From Rotaria macrura (Eukaryota > Rotifera > Eurotatoria > Philodinida > Philodinidae), in NCBI GenBank assembly GCA_900239685.1, contig OENT01000592.1, positions 30,553 to 94,552 on the forward strand: DNA of 64,000 nucleotides. The letters are read 5' to 3'. A program made the position numbers and the translations under genes. The notes beneath the pieces are model-generated. The model was not told the DNA's origin and made no database searches. It saw nothing but the letters and a program-made list of their open reading frames with translations. The stretch's first letter is position 1, and each line of letters starts with the position of its first letter. Positions 11,755-26,400 of the stretch are shown in pieces.

Positions 11755-14700
11755 ATGCCAAGAAAAATTCATTTTCAAATAGTTCACTCGTCAAGTTCGG
11801 ATGACCAACATCCAGCTAGTGAATTAAATCATCATGGGCCATTAGTGAGTGGTTGGCAAAGTTCCCGATTTAGTTCATATCCACAAGAACTTATTATGCA
11901 TTTTGAAAATTATGTACGACTTCGACGTATACAATTACTTTCTCATCAATATCTAATTGGTAGAATAATCTGAAGAATTGTGGAACAAATGTTATTGGAT
12001 AAATTACGTTTATATTGTTTTTTTTTCTAGCATCAAAAATTGAATTTTTTATTGGAGATTGTACAACGGATGAAAGTATAACTGTTGAAAACGCACGTTA
12101 CACTCGTCTTGGGTAAGTACCATTAAATTTAGAGACTTTTTTTGAGACTTTATTTTTGAGTACGAGCAAAAACAAACGACATTTTTACTTTTGTCTGAAA
12201 GATACATCGAATTATCCAGCAATGAACGAACAGATTTTAAAGCTCGAGAACTTAAATCAATTCATATTGATGCTGAAGGAGTATTTCTAAAATTAGTTAT
12301 ACATAAAAATTATGTCAATCGATCAAATGTGTACAATCAAGTAATAATCTATTTGTCGAAAATTTATTTTAAACAATACACGAAGCATATTTCTTCCTAG
12401 GTAAGCATTGTTGCAATCAATTTACTCGGTGATGATATTGATAAAGTAACAAGTGATTCGTTTTTTCATTGAATCAAATCTCATCGGTGTATTCTTTTCA
12501 GCCACATGAGAATAGTGAAAATCAGTCAGATGTGATGCCCAACAGGTAGAGAATTATCGACTTAACGTTTTTGAATTTATTCTAAACGTAATCGTTGATT
12601 TTCTTTGTATTCCATGTTATTATTCAGTTCAAGATCAGATCAAATCTCAATTATAGATGATCTTGCATTTGCCATGTATCAAGATCCTGAAATAGCTGCC
12701 ATTATAAAAAATTTAGATCGTAAAAAACAAGAATGTGTTCAGGGTGAATAGATGGCGTTTTGTTCATTGTATGAAATTTTTTATTATTGTTTTTTGATTT
12801 GAAATTCCAGAGGAAAGATTTGATCAAGCTCGAAAATTTAAACAAGCCATTCAAGAATTAATCAAAGTATGGCAACAGAAATCTATTCTCATAGATGATT
12901 CTCATGGAAATTATTTTCATAAAAAATAATAACATCCATTTAGATCGGTGAACGTCTTGCTCGTTATGAAGTTGAAAAACGACAAGCTATTGAAGTATGT
13001 TACAAATCTTTGTCAATTTCATATTAATACGAAACCATAGAAGCGACAACAGATTTTCCTTTGTTTATTCAATCAATTTTGTTATGAAAAGCTTGAAAAC
13101 TACAGGAAAATTTTATTCTTCTGTGTTCTTAGAGTGAAGATTATGAAACTGCACAATCGAAAAAAGATAAAATGGAACTTTATCGTACTGAAACATATAA
13201 ACAACTTCAAGTACTTAATTTACTCGATGTTGTTTTTGTAAGTAAAAGAAAAAAACACGCAATTGTTTTCTTATTCTACAGATAATTCATTGTTATGAAT
13301 TAATATCTATCATATGCATCATAGGAAGGTGGTGAAGGCACTGAATTTCTAAAACGTTTACAGGAAATTGAAAATAATGAACAACTACAAGATAATTTTA
13401 ATCAAGAGGTAGACATAATTGAATGTATTTTTTAACACGTATAAAATGTATGTACACTTACATGCATGATGAGTGTATCAGAATAAATAATCTACGTAGT
13501 ATTATCGTTACATATCTTGGCCAAGGTTTATGGCAAAGTGCTTAACATTACATTTTCATATTTAATAGGATTTATGATTTCACTTTCTGATTTTGAATAA
13601 GTCATTTATTTCTTTTGAAATTCGAATAGAGACAGCAAAAGAACAATTAAAATTTATCAATATTGTGTGCGCACATCATGAGTTGTTCGTGTAATTTTCA
13701 TAAGTAAAACGTTTTATTTACAGATAGATCGAAAGATTTATAGAAAATTTTCTGTTTGTATTTTGATTTGAATAGCTTGATAAGCAAATACGATTATCTC
13801 CGTATGTTTAATTTCATTCAACATATCTATGAGAACAATGATTAGAACTAGGTTTCAGATAAATCTTGTTAGACTGTTGTTAGTAGTACAAATAACCATC
13901 GCGTCAATCGAATATGAAGTAAAACGACAAATATTATTTTGAAGAGATTCATCGCGAGTTCTATGAACTTATTTGTTTCTCCTTGATATATATATATATA
14001 GATTTTAATGAACATTTTCCTTCATGATGGGATGAAAAATGTTCAGATAATTTGTGTATCTGTTGCATCTATTTAACTACCGTCAGCAATTCTTTTTCGT
14101 TTTCGTCCATTTAAAATTCCAATGACATCGGCTCAATAAAACTATTTCTTATTTTTGAAATTGATTCACAATGATTTTAATCGTAAGCCTTTTACATAAA
14201 AAAGGATTTCATCATGTCGATAGACCTTGACCGGAATGTTGAGAAAATACTTCGATCAATATTTATTCTTGCTCACGTGTTGTAAATTGCTTGTATTGCA
14301 CTTGCACATTTCGTTACTATATCATCAAAATTATTAATTTAATCAACAACACTTCTGCGCTTGTCTAGCTTAGTTTAACAAAAAACAAGAATTAAACTAA
14401 AACCTACAAGAAACTAATTCAATTTCATATTTTATTTTATTTTATTTTATTTTTCTGTTTTAGTCTCCTCGTCCATTAAGACAACAAACTCATGGTAATT
14501 AATTTACATTCGACAATCTAGTTATGATTGATTATTTTCTTTAAGGACGTACACGTAATCATGTTCAAACTCATCGTTCACCAGAGTCCACGGTTTCCTA
14601 TGGCGCACCACCAACATTGCAAGAAGCATCAGTATCACCATTACCAAATATTATCAATGCAACAGATCGAGCAAGTATAGTTGTAACTGGAGGGGTTGGT

Positions 14701-17700
14701 GGTGGGGGTGGTGGTGGCGGTGGTGGTGGTTATACATCACCCGATTTTCCGAAACCACGTACTCCCTATGAAGATAAAGTTATTCCAACACTACGAAACC
14801 GAAATCGTGTTGATATGGGAAATGTACAAAATTCTTTGATGATCAGTGCCGATGCTGGTGGATTGAGTAATGAAGAAACAGAAAGTTTATATGGTGGAGC
14901 AAACACAACACTAAATGATGATGCAACAGCAGAGTTAAATCAAGCAGAAATGATTGAAGCGAATCAAATGATGGCTGTGTTTGATAGACAACTAGTAAGG
15001 ATGGATAGAGATGCCATAAAATGAACTGTTTCATCAGATTACACGAGTTAATATAGCATCATAGTTGTACATTACAAACATTATGAATCAGCATACACCT
15101 TAGACATGAGATCTGTAAGTAATGAAGACGTCGTTTCTATCTAACTGATGACTGGTAGAACAAGAATTTCAGATTAGATTGGCTCAACGGTCTGCTATTT
15201 TGCTTCTTATTTTCTTTTTCTCACGGTTTCTTTTATTTTATTTGACAAATTAAGTACATTTGCCAGAATTCTCACCTGACGAAGAGTCAATGAGTTTTTT
15301 ACTTGGGTACTTAGTTTTTCTCCCTAAATATAGGGCAGATCGTATTCCTTCTGGTACTAAGTTAAAAAATTGAAATAAGAGCAAAAAACAGCAAATTTTT
15401 CATTTCCTAAAATAAATATCATTGAGAAAAACTATAAATAGTGCATCAACGAAAGAATACTATGCTAGTATGAAAGAAATTTACCACTGTGGATATCTCT
15501 AGTCGAAATTCGTAAGTGGACGCGGTACATGTTTCCAGTCACAATTTAAACTGCTCGTAGCAAAATAATAGTTTAATTGGATTTGAAAGCTCCTCGAGAG
15601 ATACTCATGGATATTACTTCTTTTAAGTCTTCTCGACATTCACTCTCATGTCAGATATCAGGTCGAAAACGTAGACAGATACAATCGTCGTTCCAAAAAC
15701 AAAACTATGTAGAATATTTTATTCTTTCATTTTCACAGATTGCTAAGCTCTATCATCGGAATCATGCTCGACGTGAAGAAGCTTTGGATGAAATCTATCA
15801 AATATTGAATTCTTTCGCTGGTGATCCCGAAGATGCTCGTGCACATTTACGTGCCGGTAGTTTTGTTGTAGCACGAATGTTTCGCGTTGATGTTCTTGCA
15901 ACATTTTCACAATCACTTAAAATATTCCATTTACTAATGAACGATTATGTTCGACGACATGCAATACAAAAACAAGATATTATTGCTAGTTTGGAACGTG
16001 TTTTACCCGTTTTATTACAACGCACAGGTGATTCAAATGCTCGTTTAAGACAACGAGCACAAGAAACTATTATTGAATCGGCATCTTATCCTGAATTAAA
16101 ACCTTTACATGTAATAACACATTATTGTGTATCCCCATTCAATAAAACATGTGCACCACGATTAGCCATAAGTCGATGTGAACTCGTTGAAGAATTAATG
16201 AAAATACTCGATGTTAAGACAGGTGAAAATGGTTTAACTGTTGATAATGTTAGTAAATTTTGTGCACAAGCTCTCGAACATAATGGTAATGTCTTTTCCA
16301 TTTTTCTTTCTTCGTTTGAATTCATGATGCCATTATTTTCTTTTTGTCTATTACTTTAGCCGGTGAAGTACGAGAATTGGCTATTAAACTGTTACTGAGT
16401 TTATATAAAGTAGATTCAACGAATTTCGATTGTTGTCTTTTTTGTTTTATATCAAATTGTTCATTGAATTATGTAGACACATGGCTCAATCGTAAAACGC
16501 TATCTACCGCCTGATAATGATCAAACACGACGAATTAAAAAATATCGTGATATATTCGATGCGTTTGATCGAATGGATGGACGATCTGTTAAAGGAGATG
16601 AAAAAGTATTACTTAACGATGAATAACAAAATACAAAAACAAGAAACAAACGGAATATCATAAATATGCTTTTTTCTTCTTAGGCATCAACCATTGATTC
16701 ATCTGAAAGTGGAAGAAAACCAGGTGGAACATCGGATGCAGGGAAACGAGACGTTTTAAAACAACAACACACAGCTAGAGAACAACAAAAATCAGTAACA
16801 TAAAAAAAAACTTTCTTGTTATTCGGCATAGAAAAGCAAAAATTTCATGTTTTCATTGATTTAGTTCGATGCAAAAGCATCCACCGGTAAATCTCGAACA
16901 CCAACACGATTCGATAGAAAAACACCAACGACTAGCGTGGCTGATGAATCTGAATTTACTCCAGAGAAGTATGTATCACTAAAGAATTAGCAAAATACAA
17001 CACGATTGAGACAATAACTTTGATAGTAAGTTATGAAAGATCGTTTCACTGTTCTTCATAAATGGTTTTATCAATGTGCCAGTATTCCTGAACTATAAAT
17101 ATTCACTATCAAGATATTTGAAGATTGACATATATATATAGTTGATTTCATTAATTGATGTTCGAATCCGGATTAATCAAGAATACAACTAGATCCAGAT
17201 TCAGTATACATATGCTCAAATATTTGTTCTCCACATTGATTGATCCATAAAATCAAACAGTATTCTATTTAAATTGTTTTTAGTACATCGTTATTTTTAA
17301 CTACGACAAACTAAATGAGGAATACGATTTCCATGAACCGAATACTAAAGAGAGTTTTCATTGATTAGAGTTACATATCTAAAGATAGATAAACATTTCC
17401 ATGGAAATGAGCAAACGCAAACTAATAATCGGTCCTTTTTGTGACTATGACGTTGTTTCACCATCAAATATCGATTTTACATTGCATAAAATATCAGTTG
17501 AAAATAGGAAACGATACGTTCATTATCGTATACGATCTAGTAATTTATTTTTAAGTAAAAAACCTAGATCATTCGAAGTTTAAAATGCAAGAATAACTTT
17601 TTTCTATTGTTTTCTATAATATCCTAAACATATTTTCGTGTAGTACATGTATTTTCTGTGGTGAACAAAGTGAAGATTTCGTACGTGATGGTCTTGAACA

Positions 17701-18278
17701 ACACTATTGGGCCAATTGTCCCATGTTAAGAAGATGTCAAGAATGCAATCAAGTTTGTATTTGCAATCTATTACCTTGTTTTCGTTATTTTGGTTTAAAT
17801 TTTCATTGTTTTCTTTGAAGGTAGTAGAAATAGGCATTTATATCGAACATTTATTACGTGAATGTGAAAAGAAAGGCAAATATCAACAATGCCCTCGATG
17901 TACAGAAGCAGTTGGAACTGATTTTGATGCTCATGTTAAACTTAAAGAATGCCATGAAATGAAACCAAATACGAGTCGTTGTCCATTGTGTCATATGAAT
18001 ATACCCGACGGTGATAAACCATGGCGTGATCATTTAATGGGGGTGGATGGGTGTGTTAAAAATCCTCGACGTATACAAGCATTAAAAAAGAGTAAATGAA
18101 TATAGTCCGATGTTTATTTTCATGATAGAAATTTTCTCTTTTTCACTTTTAAGATAAATATTCTCAACAACAACAGCAACAACAACAGAAATCTGTTGTC
18201 GTTCCAACATCTCAAGTAAACGTTATGAAAAAAACAACGACCGGCGGACAAAAGAAAGCAACAACAACAGTTAAATAA
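11755..18278 (+). CDS. CEP104: Centrosomal protein of 104 kDa, complete
   Basis: CEP104 is a microtubule plus-end and ciliary-tip protein needed for cilium structure. Twenty exons with consistent phases give about 950 codons (human about 925): 11755-11959, 12031-12112, 12202-12340, 12401-12445, 12502-12545, 12628-12743, 12811-12866, 12944-12994, 13133-13237, 13325-13408, 14464-14494, 14546-14994, 15739-16285, 16360-16409, 16477-16605, 16684-16794, 16865-16968, 17644-17752, 17821-18091, 18154-18278. Order of parts: N-terminal jelly-roll (KIEFFIGD; KARELKSIHIDAEGVFLKL), coiled coil (DDLAFAMYQDPEIA), low-complexity linker with a poly-Gly run, TOG array (LLQRTGDSNARLRQRA; RYLPPDNDQTRR), then a Cys/His zinc-finger array (CIFCGEQ; CPMLRRCQECNQ; CPLCHMNIPDG). 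The tail has a poly-Gln run at about 18165-18190. In exon 19 a donor at 18092 avoids an immediate TGA, keeping the tail in frame. Confidence 0.94.
14429..14455. repeat. (TTTTA)n microsatellite
   Basis: About five tandem copies of TTTTA lie directly upstream of the acceptor of CEP104 exon 11, forming part of its pyrimidine-rich tract. Confidence 0.85.
14693..14732 (+). repeat. GGT/GGG repeat encoding poly-glycine in CEP104
   Basis: A near-pure run of GGN codons, mostly GGT, encodes a run of about 12 glycines in the linker between the CEP104 coiled coil and TOG domain. It is unusually GC-rich for this gene and probably variable in length between alleles. Confidence 0.85.
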
Positions 18279-21200
18279 ATATGAATATAATTCTCACATA
18301 AACAATCTCATGATCGAAAGTTTCTTTTTCTTCTCGTGTGAGCTTGCGTTCTGTCTAAAATTATGCTGTATGTCTACATGTTCTTTTTATTCAAAATGAC
18401 ATCTATTCTGTATTTTTTAATCATTGATACCATCACACACCATCATGTACTGTTTTCTTGTTTTTATGGTGACGATCGTTCTCATTCTGAACAACAATAC
18501 TGAAATCTTGTTCTTTGTTTCTCGTCTACTATTTCTTTTTATTTTCTCGTGTTCTTTTAATGTTTTAAGGGCGAAGTTTTTTTTTTGTTTGAAAAATGAG
18601 TGCTCATTGTTATTATTTGGCATTTGGTGTACATATATACTTTAAAATAATAAATGTATTATAGTTTGGGTTTATTTTGAATGATCTTGCAAGTATGGAT
18701 ACGTGTTAAAGAATCGAAAATCAAACAAGTACGCATTTACTTGCCAACTCATGTCCGATCCATAGATATACGCATAAGATGAATGAATTATAGAAAAGAT
18801 GAAATCTTTTAATTATTCTTTTGTTAAATTTACAGTTTTATAACCTGAAAATTTTCTTGCCTTCGTGTTTTTTTCTATTCATTACTGTCATCTTTTTTTT
18901 TCTAGCGGGTACTGACAAATGATTATGATAAGCAAGTCACGAATTGTCTATATGTAGATACCATTAATACGCATCAAATTAAATATATTTAAATATTCAT
19001 TACGTACTGATTTTATTTTGGAAATGAGTACAAATTCAACATCGTATCCTCGTGGGATTTCTTCGACGTCATGAATTGAAATAGAATAGATTTGCGTTCA
19101 ATTTGATCGATTAGCATAGTTAATTGCCCTGCCTACGTGATTCTACTTGTTCGATACAGTAGAATTGACAACACATGTAAGAACTCCTTCGATGAGAACA
19201 TGTAAAATAAATTAGTTTCGACTCTTTCAATATGATGAAAGATAGACCGATGGATTTTATTTACGAATATGACTACGATCAAGTACGCAGGCTTTTTAAG
19301 AAAGATAATTGAATCCATTTATTCAGATTTTTTATAATCCAGATTTTTTTTTTGTAAAATTTTCCATGTACGACATTGTTTTTCAACCAATAGTTAGCAA
19401 AACATGATTTGCTACTTCAAAACAATTGACTTGAAAAAAAATTCTAAGAAATAAACATATTTTAGTGTGATGCAATGCATCAAAAAGACAATGTTTCTTA
19501 ATGACTGTCAGTAGCGAAGAAATTTTGATTATTTTTTCAAAATCAATCTTTCTACGAAATTGGTAGGTCACAACGTTTTCATAAGTTCAAAGTACCCGCT
19601 AACTTTAGGAGAGATGACTCTCGCTAATCACATAGAGCATATATTATTATGCGCTCTTATGAATAGCTTTTCCACATACATAAATTACTATTCTATCTTT
19701 GTCATTTGCTATTTATAATGTCAACTAAACATAGTTTATTTTTAACAAATGAAAAATCTCACTGTTCAAATTATAGTTGAATTGGTAGTTAATTTAGTAT
19801 ATCTGACATGACCTACTATGTCTATTCTTTGGAAATGAATGATTGTACATCAATAATGAATAGTCATGTTTAAAAAAATTAGTACACTTTATACAGCAAT
19901 TTATTATTACACTGAACCCAAAATGTATGTCTCAGTATTTGGTAGAATACGAATTGTTCAACTTCTTCTTAGCTGTTATTTTCCGAAAAATGTGCTTTGT
20001 ATTACTTAAAACGTCTACACAACAGTGAATCTAACTTGTCACTTGAAGGATGACAAATACTACTTAGTAGCATGCAACATATTTCTACTGTTTAATTCTT
20101 ATCACTTTTTTTTAATGTCAATCCCATAAACCATGTGAAGTAGTACTTTTGGATGTATTTCCTCGATTATATTTCCATTTTCTAATATTTAAAAATTTCT
20201 TCAACGACGATCATTACATCCTTTCGAATAAAATAAGTAATTGCGAATTACGTAAAAGTTCCATTCGATATTTGAATACGAAGAAAACTTTACAGTTTAC
20301 GTTTTATTTTCTCAAAATTTACAACTATCTAGTTTCATCCGTAATAAACTGAAAATTAATATTATTCTGTGAACGAAACGATTGAAACCGAAAGATTATC
20401 ATCATTATGAACAACGTTTAATCATTCTACATTTCATCATAGAACCTACATGTCATAAGTTGCTATTCAAATTCGAATATAAATTTATTATCAAATGTAT
20501 AATAAAACACAAAATACTCAAAGAATAACATGATTTCAATTGTATATCAAAGATTTGAAATCTACTAAATGGTCGATGAAACACATACACAAAATTTGTA
20601 CACGATCATTATCAAAATGTCAGGTTTCATTCTTCATCATCTGTTTTCAGTTAGAAAACAACATTATAAATTGTAAGAAATGATTAGTTTCTTCGTCGGA
20701 AGGTTTACACATCTACCAAATAAAAACAATCATTGAAGATATTCTTCTTCAAAAACAATTCATCGAATCTACGATCGATCTACATGATACTAATGTTTGC
20801 ATGAATACATGCCGATATGTTGTGCTTTACTTACGATTCAATCAATATTATTTTTAGTTTTTTAAATAGAAACGATAGTAAAATTGATTTCTTAAAGAAC
20901 ATTTAAACCTTACAAAAGAAACATCATATGTAATGCATAAGAAACTGTGAAATATTCTACTCAATCTGAACTCGTCCAAAAAAAAATTAAACTTTCTGTA
21001 CGACAACGTCAAGAATAATCTATGTTGATTTTGTTTTTCATGTTTCCTTTTTCACAACAGAAAAGATTAATTTTTATAATTATCAACTATGAGAAAGCCA
21101 GCTATAATCTTTCATTTAAAAATGAAATCCTTACAAAAACTTATTTTTAATAATCTGTACATAATTAGTTGTTGCTTCCATATTCATTAGTGATTGATGA

Positions 21201-21778
21201 AATGTTGGCCCGATGTAGTTTTTTTCACTTTTGTGTTTTTTGAATTTCTGATTAATTATGAAACTAGTAGACTTTTAATCGGAAGTTCAGTAGATACTAA
21301 CTTGTCAAATTATTGGATTGTTTGTCATTGCATGAGACAAGAAATAACCGTCATATACATTATTTTGAGGTAGTTATGTTTTTGATAGTTCATTAAACAA
21401 TTCAAATCTACATTCTACTTTGTACTTAGAAAGTGTAGAAAACACTATAATCATGGTTTTTAAGCTATTTGGCATATTTGCATATGATTGTAATTTTAAC
21501 TATCCGATTCATGATATGAATTTTCCCATTTCATGTTTGTATCATATATGAAACATCAAGAAAAGAAGTAAATTCTTTTTAATATCATGTCATGCACTCA
21601 ATACGATCTTGATTTTGAAAAGTGAAGAGTCACAATAATTTGAATTGTACTCATAATGGTAAAGCATGGAACTAAATTATTGTCTCTTCATTATAGATCT
21701 TTTAATTATCGAGTATATTTCGTTTTATTGATAAATGTTTTATGCACAAAACTAACCACAAAAGCGAACAAATATGAA
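18279..21778. other. Intergenic, no gene recognised
   Basis: This AT-rich stretch holds the CEP104 3' flank, with AATAAA candidates at 18274-18279 and 18649-18654, and then about 3 kb with only short open frames of noncoding composition. I saw no splice-linked coding exons, inverted repeats or RNA genes. Confidence 0.5.
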
Positions 21779-23422
21779 TCACAGCTTAGCTAAACTATAC
21801 GAGTTAGGTTTTGTTTCATTGATAAGACTAATCGATTTAGAAACAATGGTTGTAGATACACCATTATGACTACTATTGTTTTCATTAAACATAATAATTG
21901 AGTCTTGTTGTACTGAGATCGATTGATCTTCAACGACGGACGATGATAAATTCGCAAGTAATGCATCGATTCTTTTGTCATCATGGTTTGAGTCGATCGT
22001 ATATGGGGTGAATTGTAATCGAAAACATATTTTTGGTTTTTCTAATTTCCACGAAAAACGTAAATTTGTATGAAATAAGTACGAGCCTATTGATTGTAGA
22101 TGACTTGAAAACTGACTTAGAAAGCAGAAAATAAACAATACACTCATACGTAATGGTATTGTAACATAGCTCATCAAAAAAAGGGAATAAAAGAATATTT
22201 TTATTGGTAACCATTTGAATGGCGTTTGAACGAAGCATAATATTATTGTTAATAAAGATATATAAGTAAGACGAATGAATGTAAATAATGTATGTGAATA
22301 TATAATCAAATATAGAAATGTTTTTAAACGCATCAACAAGATAAATTGTTCATGATGTACAGCTGATCTGCTTTTTCTCAACGAAGCACGTTTCTCGTAG
22401 AATTGTTTATGATAATTAATGGCTGAACTTGTAATTTTATATTTGCGAATAACTGTTAAATAATATGACATTAGTATAAAGTAAGATATTGAATGAATCA
22501 ATGAAAGAAAATTTGTTAGAAAAAAATTCGTTTGTCCATACGTACAACGATTAATACGATATGAATTATTATATTCATGATCATCTATAGTTTGATTTAA
22601 TATATGTTCTTCATGAAAAGTATCTTGTTTTCGTTTAGTACGATTTTTCGTTGGATTATATAAATAGTCGTATGGAAATTTAATTATTATTTCATGTATT
22701 GAACCATCCTTATGATTATGTATTATTTTATCTTTAGTATTTTTTTGTTGATTTTGAATGACGATATTTTTCTCATAACCTTGAGAATATTTTTCTAGAT
22801 CATTTATGAATCGTTGACGGGAATGTTCTTGTATTTGTGTTATATCATATAATGATATAGGTAATTCTTGTACATTAATTTCATATTTCGTTTCATTTAA
22901 TATTATTAAATGAACTTTGTCCACTTTTAAATGAGTTATCCAATTATTAATATAGACAATAAATAATAAACAAACGAGTGTTAATACACGAGAATGAATG
23001 TATGATGAACGAGGTAAAATATTATGAGTTATAAAATATCGAATATTATGACGACTTTGAGCAAATATAAATATAATTGTTAAACATTGACCGGCATCAG
23101 ATGCTGACTTTAAATAATACGGCCAGCGACATAATCGATTGAGGAACTGTTCACTCGCATTATATTTCAATAGAATCAATGATAATAATTGAATGAAATC
23201 ATAAAATATCAATGCATATATAAATGGAATTAGACAAGCTACAAAGAGTTGTTTTGATCGATAAAAAAGAAGAATTAATATTCCAATGAGAAATAAACAT
23301 GTAATTATACATAATATGATCAGAACTCGAAATGATATTTTATTAAGAAAAATTTCTTCAATGTCATCAAAAAATAATTTATAAATAGGTTGCGCATTCG
23401 TATCTAATTGATCACGAGTCAT
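21779..23422 (-). CDS. Orphan seven-transmembrane receptor-like protein, single exon
   Basis: The protein has 547 residues and no introns. Hydrophobic segments at about 33-54, 58-85, 106-128, 146-165, 299-324, 364-398 and 405-436 give a 7TM layout. Cys98, just before TM3, and Cys293, just before TM5, could form the usual GPCR disulfide. The second extracellular loop is very long (about 166-298), lysine/asparagine-rich, with N-glycosylation sequons near 176, 276 and 286, consistent with it being outside. The third intracellular loop is short and basic, and the C-terminal tail is about 105 residues. The end of TM3 reads AQSRHNIRYF instead of a clear DRY. I infer a divergent rhodopsin-like GPCR; ligand unknown. 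Another multi-pass membrane protein is possible. Confidence 0.6.
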   Translation of the reverse strand: MTRDQLDTNAQPIYKLFFDDIEEIFLNKISFRVLIILCIITCLFLIGILILLFYRSKQLFVACLIPFIYALIFYDFIQLLSLILLKYNASEQFLNRLCRWPYYLKSASDAGQCLTIIFIFAQSRHNIRYFITHNILPRSSYIHSRVLTLVCLLFIVYINNWITHLKVDKVHLIILNETKYEINVQELPISLYDITQIQEHSRQRFINDLEKYSQGYEKNIVIQNQQKNTKDKIIHNHKDGSIHEIIIKFPYDYLYNPTKNRTKRKQDTFHEEHILNQTIDDHEYNNSYRINRCTYGQTNFFLTNFLSLIHSISYFILMSYYLTVIRKYKITSSAINYHKQFYEKRASLRKSRSAVHHEQFILLMRLKTFLYLIIYSHTLFTFIRLTYISLLTIILCFVQTPFKWLPIKIFFYSLFLMSYVTIPLRMSVLFIFCFLSQFSSHLQSIGSYLFHTNLRFSWKLEKPKICFRLQFTPYTIDSNHDDKRIDALLANLSSSVVEDQSISVQQDSIIMFNENNSSHNGVSTTIVSKSISLINETKPNSYSLAKL

Positions 23423-26400
23423 TATTAATAATATTAGTTATGACATTCAAGGAAGAAAACAAATGTCAAAATCTACTAGAAAATTTATGTTAGAGCAAAA
23501 GAATTTCTAATGAATTGTAAAATGAGCTCGACATACAGATAATTATTAATGTTAACAATCAGACCACATACACTTTGTTCTTCAAAGTAATTAATTTAAC
23601 TATAGAAACATGGTAAACGACGCATTTTATGACAACTGATATCTAATAATCTAGAAGATGAAAATAGTAAATACATTAATAATAAATTCTAAGAAACAAA
23701 GAACGTTCATTTTGTAATGAGAAAAAAATCCATCTACTTGTTTTGTGAATTAAATAGAACTAAAAACAACATTTAATCTCCAAGATTGATAACCCATCAA
23801 ATATGTATACAAAGAAAAAAGTATCTTTAATGCTTATATAATATTCTTTTTTCTCTATGAAATGTTCCTTGTCAAATTAAATCATTATCTTTTTTGTAAG
23901 AATCTCATTGTTTATGAAATTATAATCATTAAGATCCTTACAGACACCATTAAGTGCGTAAAGGGAAAAAACAAAACATCATAATTTTCATTGTTTGATA
24001 TATACTTATACACGTAAACTTCTATATGATCTCCTCGACTATCTAAAGCTATTGACATAGTTTTGCACTAATAAATGTACGTTGTTGAAAAAAAAATCAA
24101 GACCATGCTCTGTTCTATCGGCCTAACATTAGCCTTAGAGTTCATTTTAACTGAGAAACACAAGAAAAAGAAAATATCTGAGACCTTATAAACATGAAAA
24201 AAATAATTGAAATGACATCATTTGATGTTTATAATGAATTCTAATAGATCCGTTTGAAACATCATCTGAGAGAATGCATAACTAGCGAACTAATCACATT
24301 AATGATAATACATACCAGTCTAGGGATGGTACAATCAACTTGTCGAATCAATAAAAATACTCTACAAGAATCGAAAAAGTTCAGCATCACATTGAAAAGA
24401 TTTTCTTCACAATAAGATGCGATATAAAAATTAATCAATCTACCAACTATCACCATAACTTAATATTATTAATTTCCGTAGAAATATTAAAAGAACTTAG
24501 TGATTTCATCACGCACTCAAAGATCAAGAAAAAAAAGGTTTCAATTTGTTTTAAGTAGAATTTGTTTTTGTCTCATATGATGGTTCTTGTTAGTGTTTAT
24601 ATTTAAGATGAACCTTTTTTAAAATAAAGAAATTTCAATTAAATATTGCGTGGTTCATAAAAAAAGAGCATGAAAGTGTTATTATCTCTTGGAAAATTTT
24701 CTTTCTTTTTCTAGTAAATCAAAAACGGATAGTACTTGGAAAATTTTTAAATGAAACTTTAATACTTTTATTTTCATGTTAAAAATGAATTGAAAAAGTA
24801 ATATATTAATACATCGAAGAAAATATTACTTTGTTGTTTATAGAAAGCAGTCATTATAAAAAGATAAGATAGTTTTTTTTTAATGATTTACTTCATTGTT
24901 CTATTTAATAACTAATATCACTATTTCAGAAATGCTAAAGGCGTAAAAGCAGTATTATTTTTAGGATGCGAAGAAAACAATGGGTTTCCATACTATGATA
25001 ACTAGTCTATGTCAATAATCAAACCAGAAAATCTCGAAAGATCGGAAAAATATCCTTTGAACGATTCATTCATTACACACCTTAATCAAAATATTAAAAA
25101 AAAAGAGGCTTGTAGACAACAATCCGTAATTATAAATCACGTCAGCTGCACATGCAGCATATTGTGTCAAATTTTTTCTCATTCTTTGACACGAAGAAGC
25201 AGTAACTATCAATAATACAAAGAAGAGGCATTTTTTGTTTGTTTTCTTAAATGATTGAATTTCCTGTTCCTTTTATTTGGTTATATTTGATTTTTGTTGT
25301 TCTAACTTACCCATCCGTCTTTCACTACACTAATATTAAACGCATCGATAATAAATTCATATTTACACGATTAGAATAGTACATGAAAGTTTATTAGATT
25401 ACTGTGTCTCATTGTAAAGAAAGTTTACTATGTCGTACTCTTCTACTTCTACTCGATGCTCTATTTGAATGAAGTTAATATATATATATATATAGTTCAA
25501 AAATGTATTGTAACTCTGATTCATTGAATAGATAGAATTATTAACAAGATAAAAACTTACTAATATTTGATCGATCAACAATGAAAATAATGTGTCATTG
25601 GTTTAAGTTTTTCTTTTAAAGATATATTTTCAGTAATTTTACAAATAAAACATCAAAATCAATACGATAGTAGAAATTGCAAGCCTTACATTCTTATCAC
25701 ACATAATAGCCTAATAGAAAGTCTGTATCGAGGATAGGAACAAAATTTAACGAATGAAATACCTTGTCATAACTAGTGAACATTTCATTATAATTATGTA
25801 TTAATTATGTATATGTATATAATACTAGAAAGATGATATTATAACAAAATTGTGTTAGACGACTATCATATTAACATAATTATCTCGAAGAGATATGCGA
25901 GTTTCATTTAAAAGAATGATGGTACCGAGAAACACACATTTATACTTAAATTCCAAGTGAATCTACTGACCAAAGTAAATATTTGACTTCAAAAAAAGCA
26001 GTTTTACTTTAAAATTTAAAAAAAAACGAGAAGAAAAACAAAAATCTTAACTTAATGTAAACTACAAATCACATCAATGAAAAAAGTTAGTATATTAGCG
26101 TTGAGAACATCTTTTTTAATGTAAGTTTTCTTCTTTTTATTTCACTTGCTCAGTTCGACTAATTGTGAAGTTCCTGTTCATGTGTGTCATTACTAAAGCA
26201 TTGACTTGATTAATTAGAATATGGGATTTGTTTTCTGTTTCGAAAGTGATGTCGCATTATTTCCTTTCAATCATGACTGAGTACGCATCATAAAGATGCC
26301 ACTCTCACATGTACTTTCCTCCATCAATTTGAAGTACACAACTACTACAGAAATATGTCTTTCTCGTTTGAAGAAGAGAGTTCATCTCAACGTCATCTTA

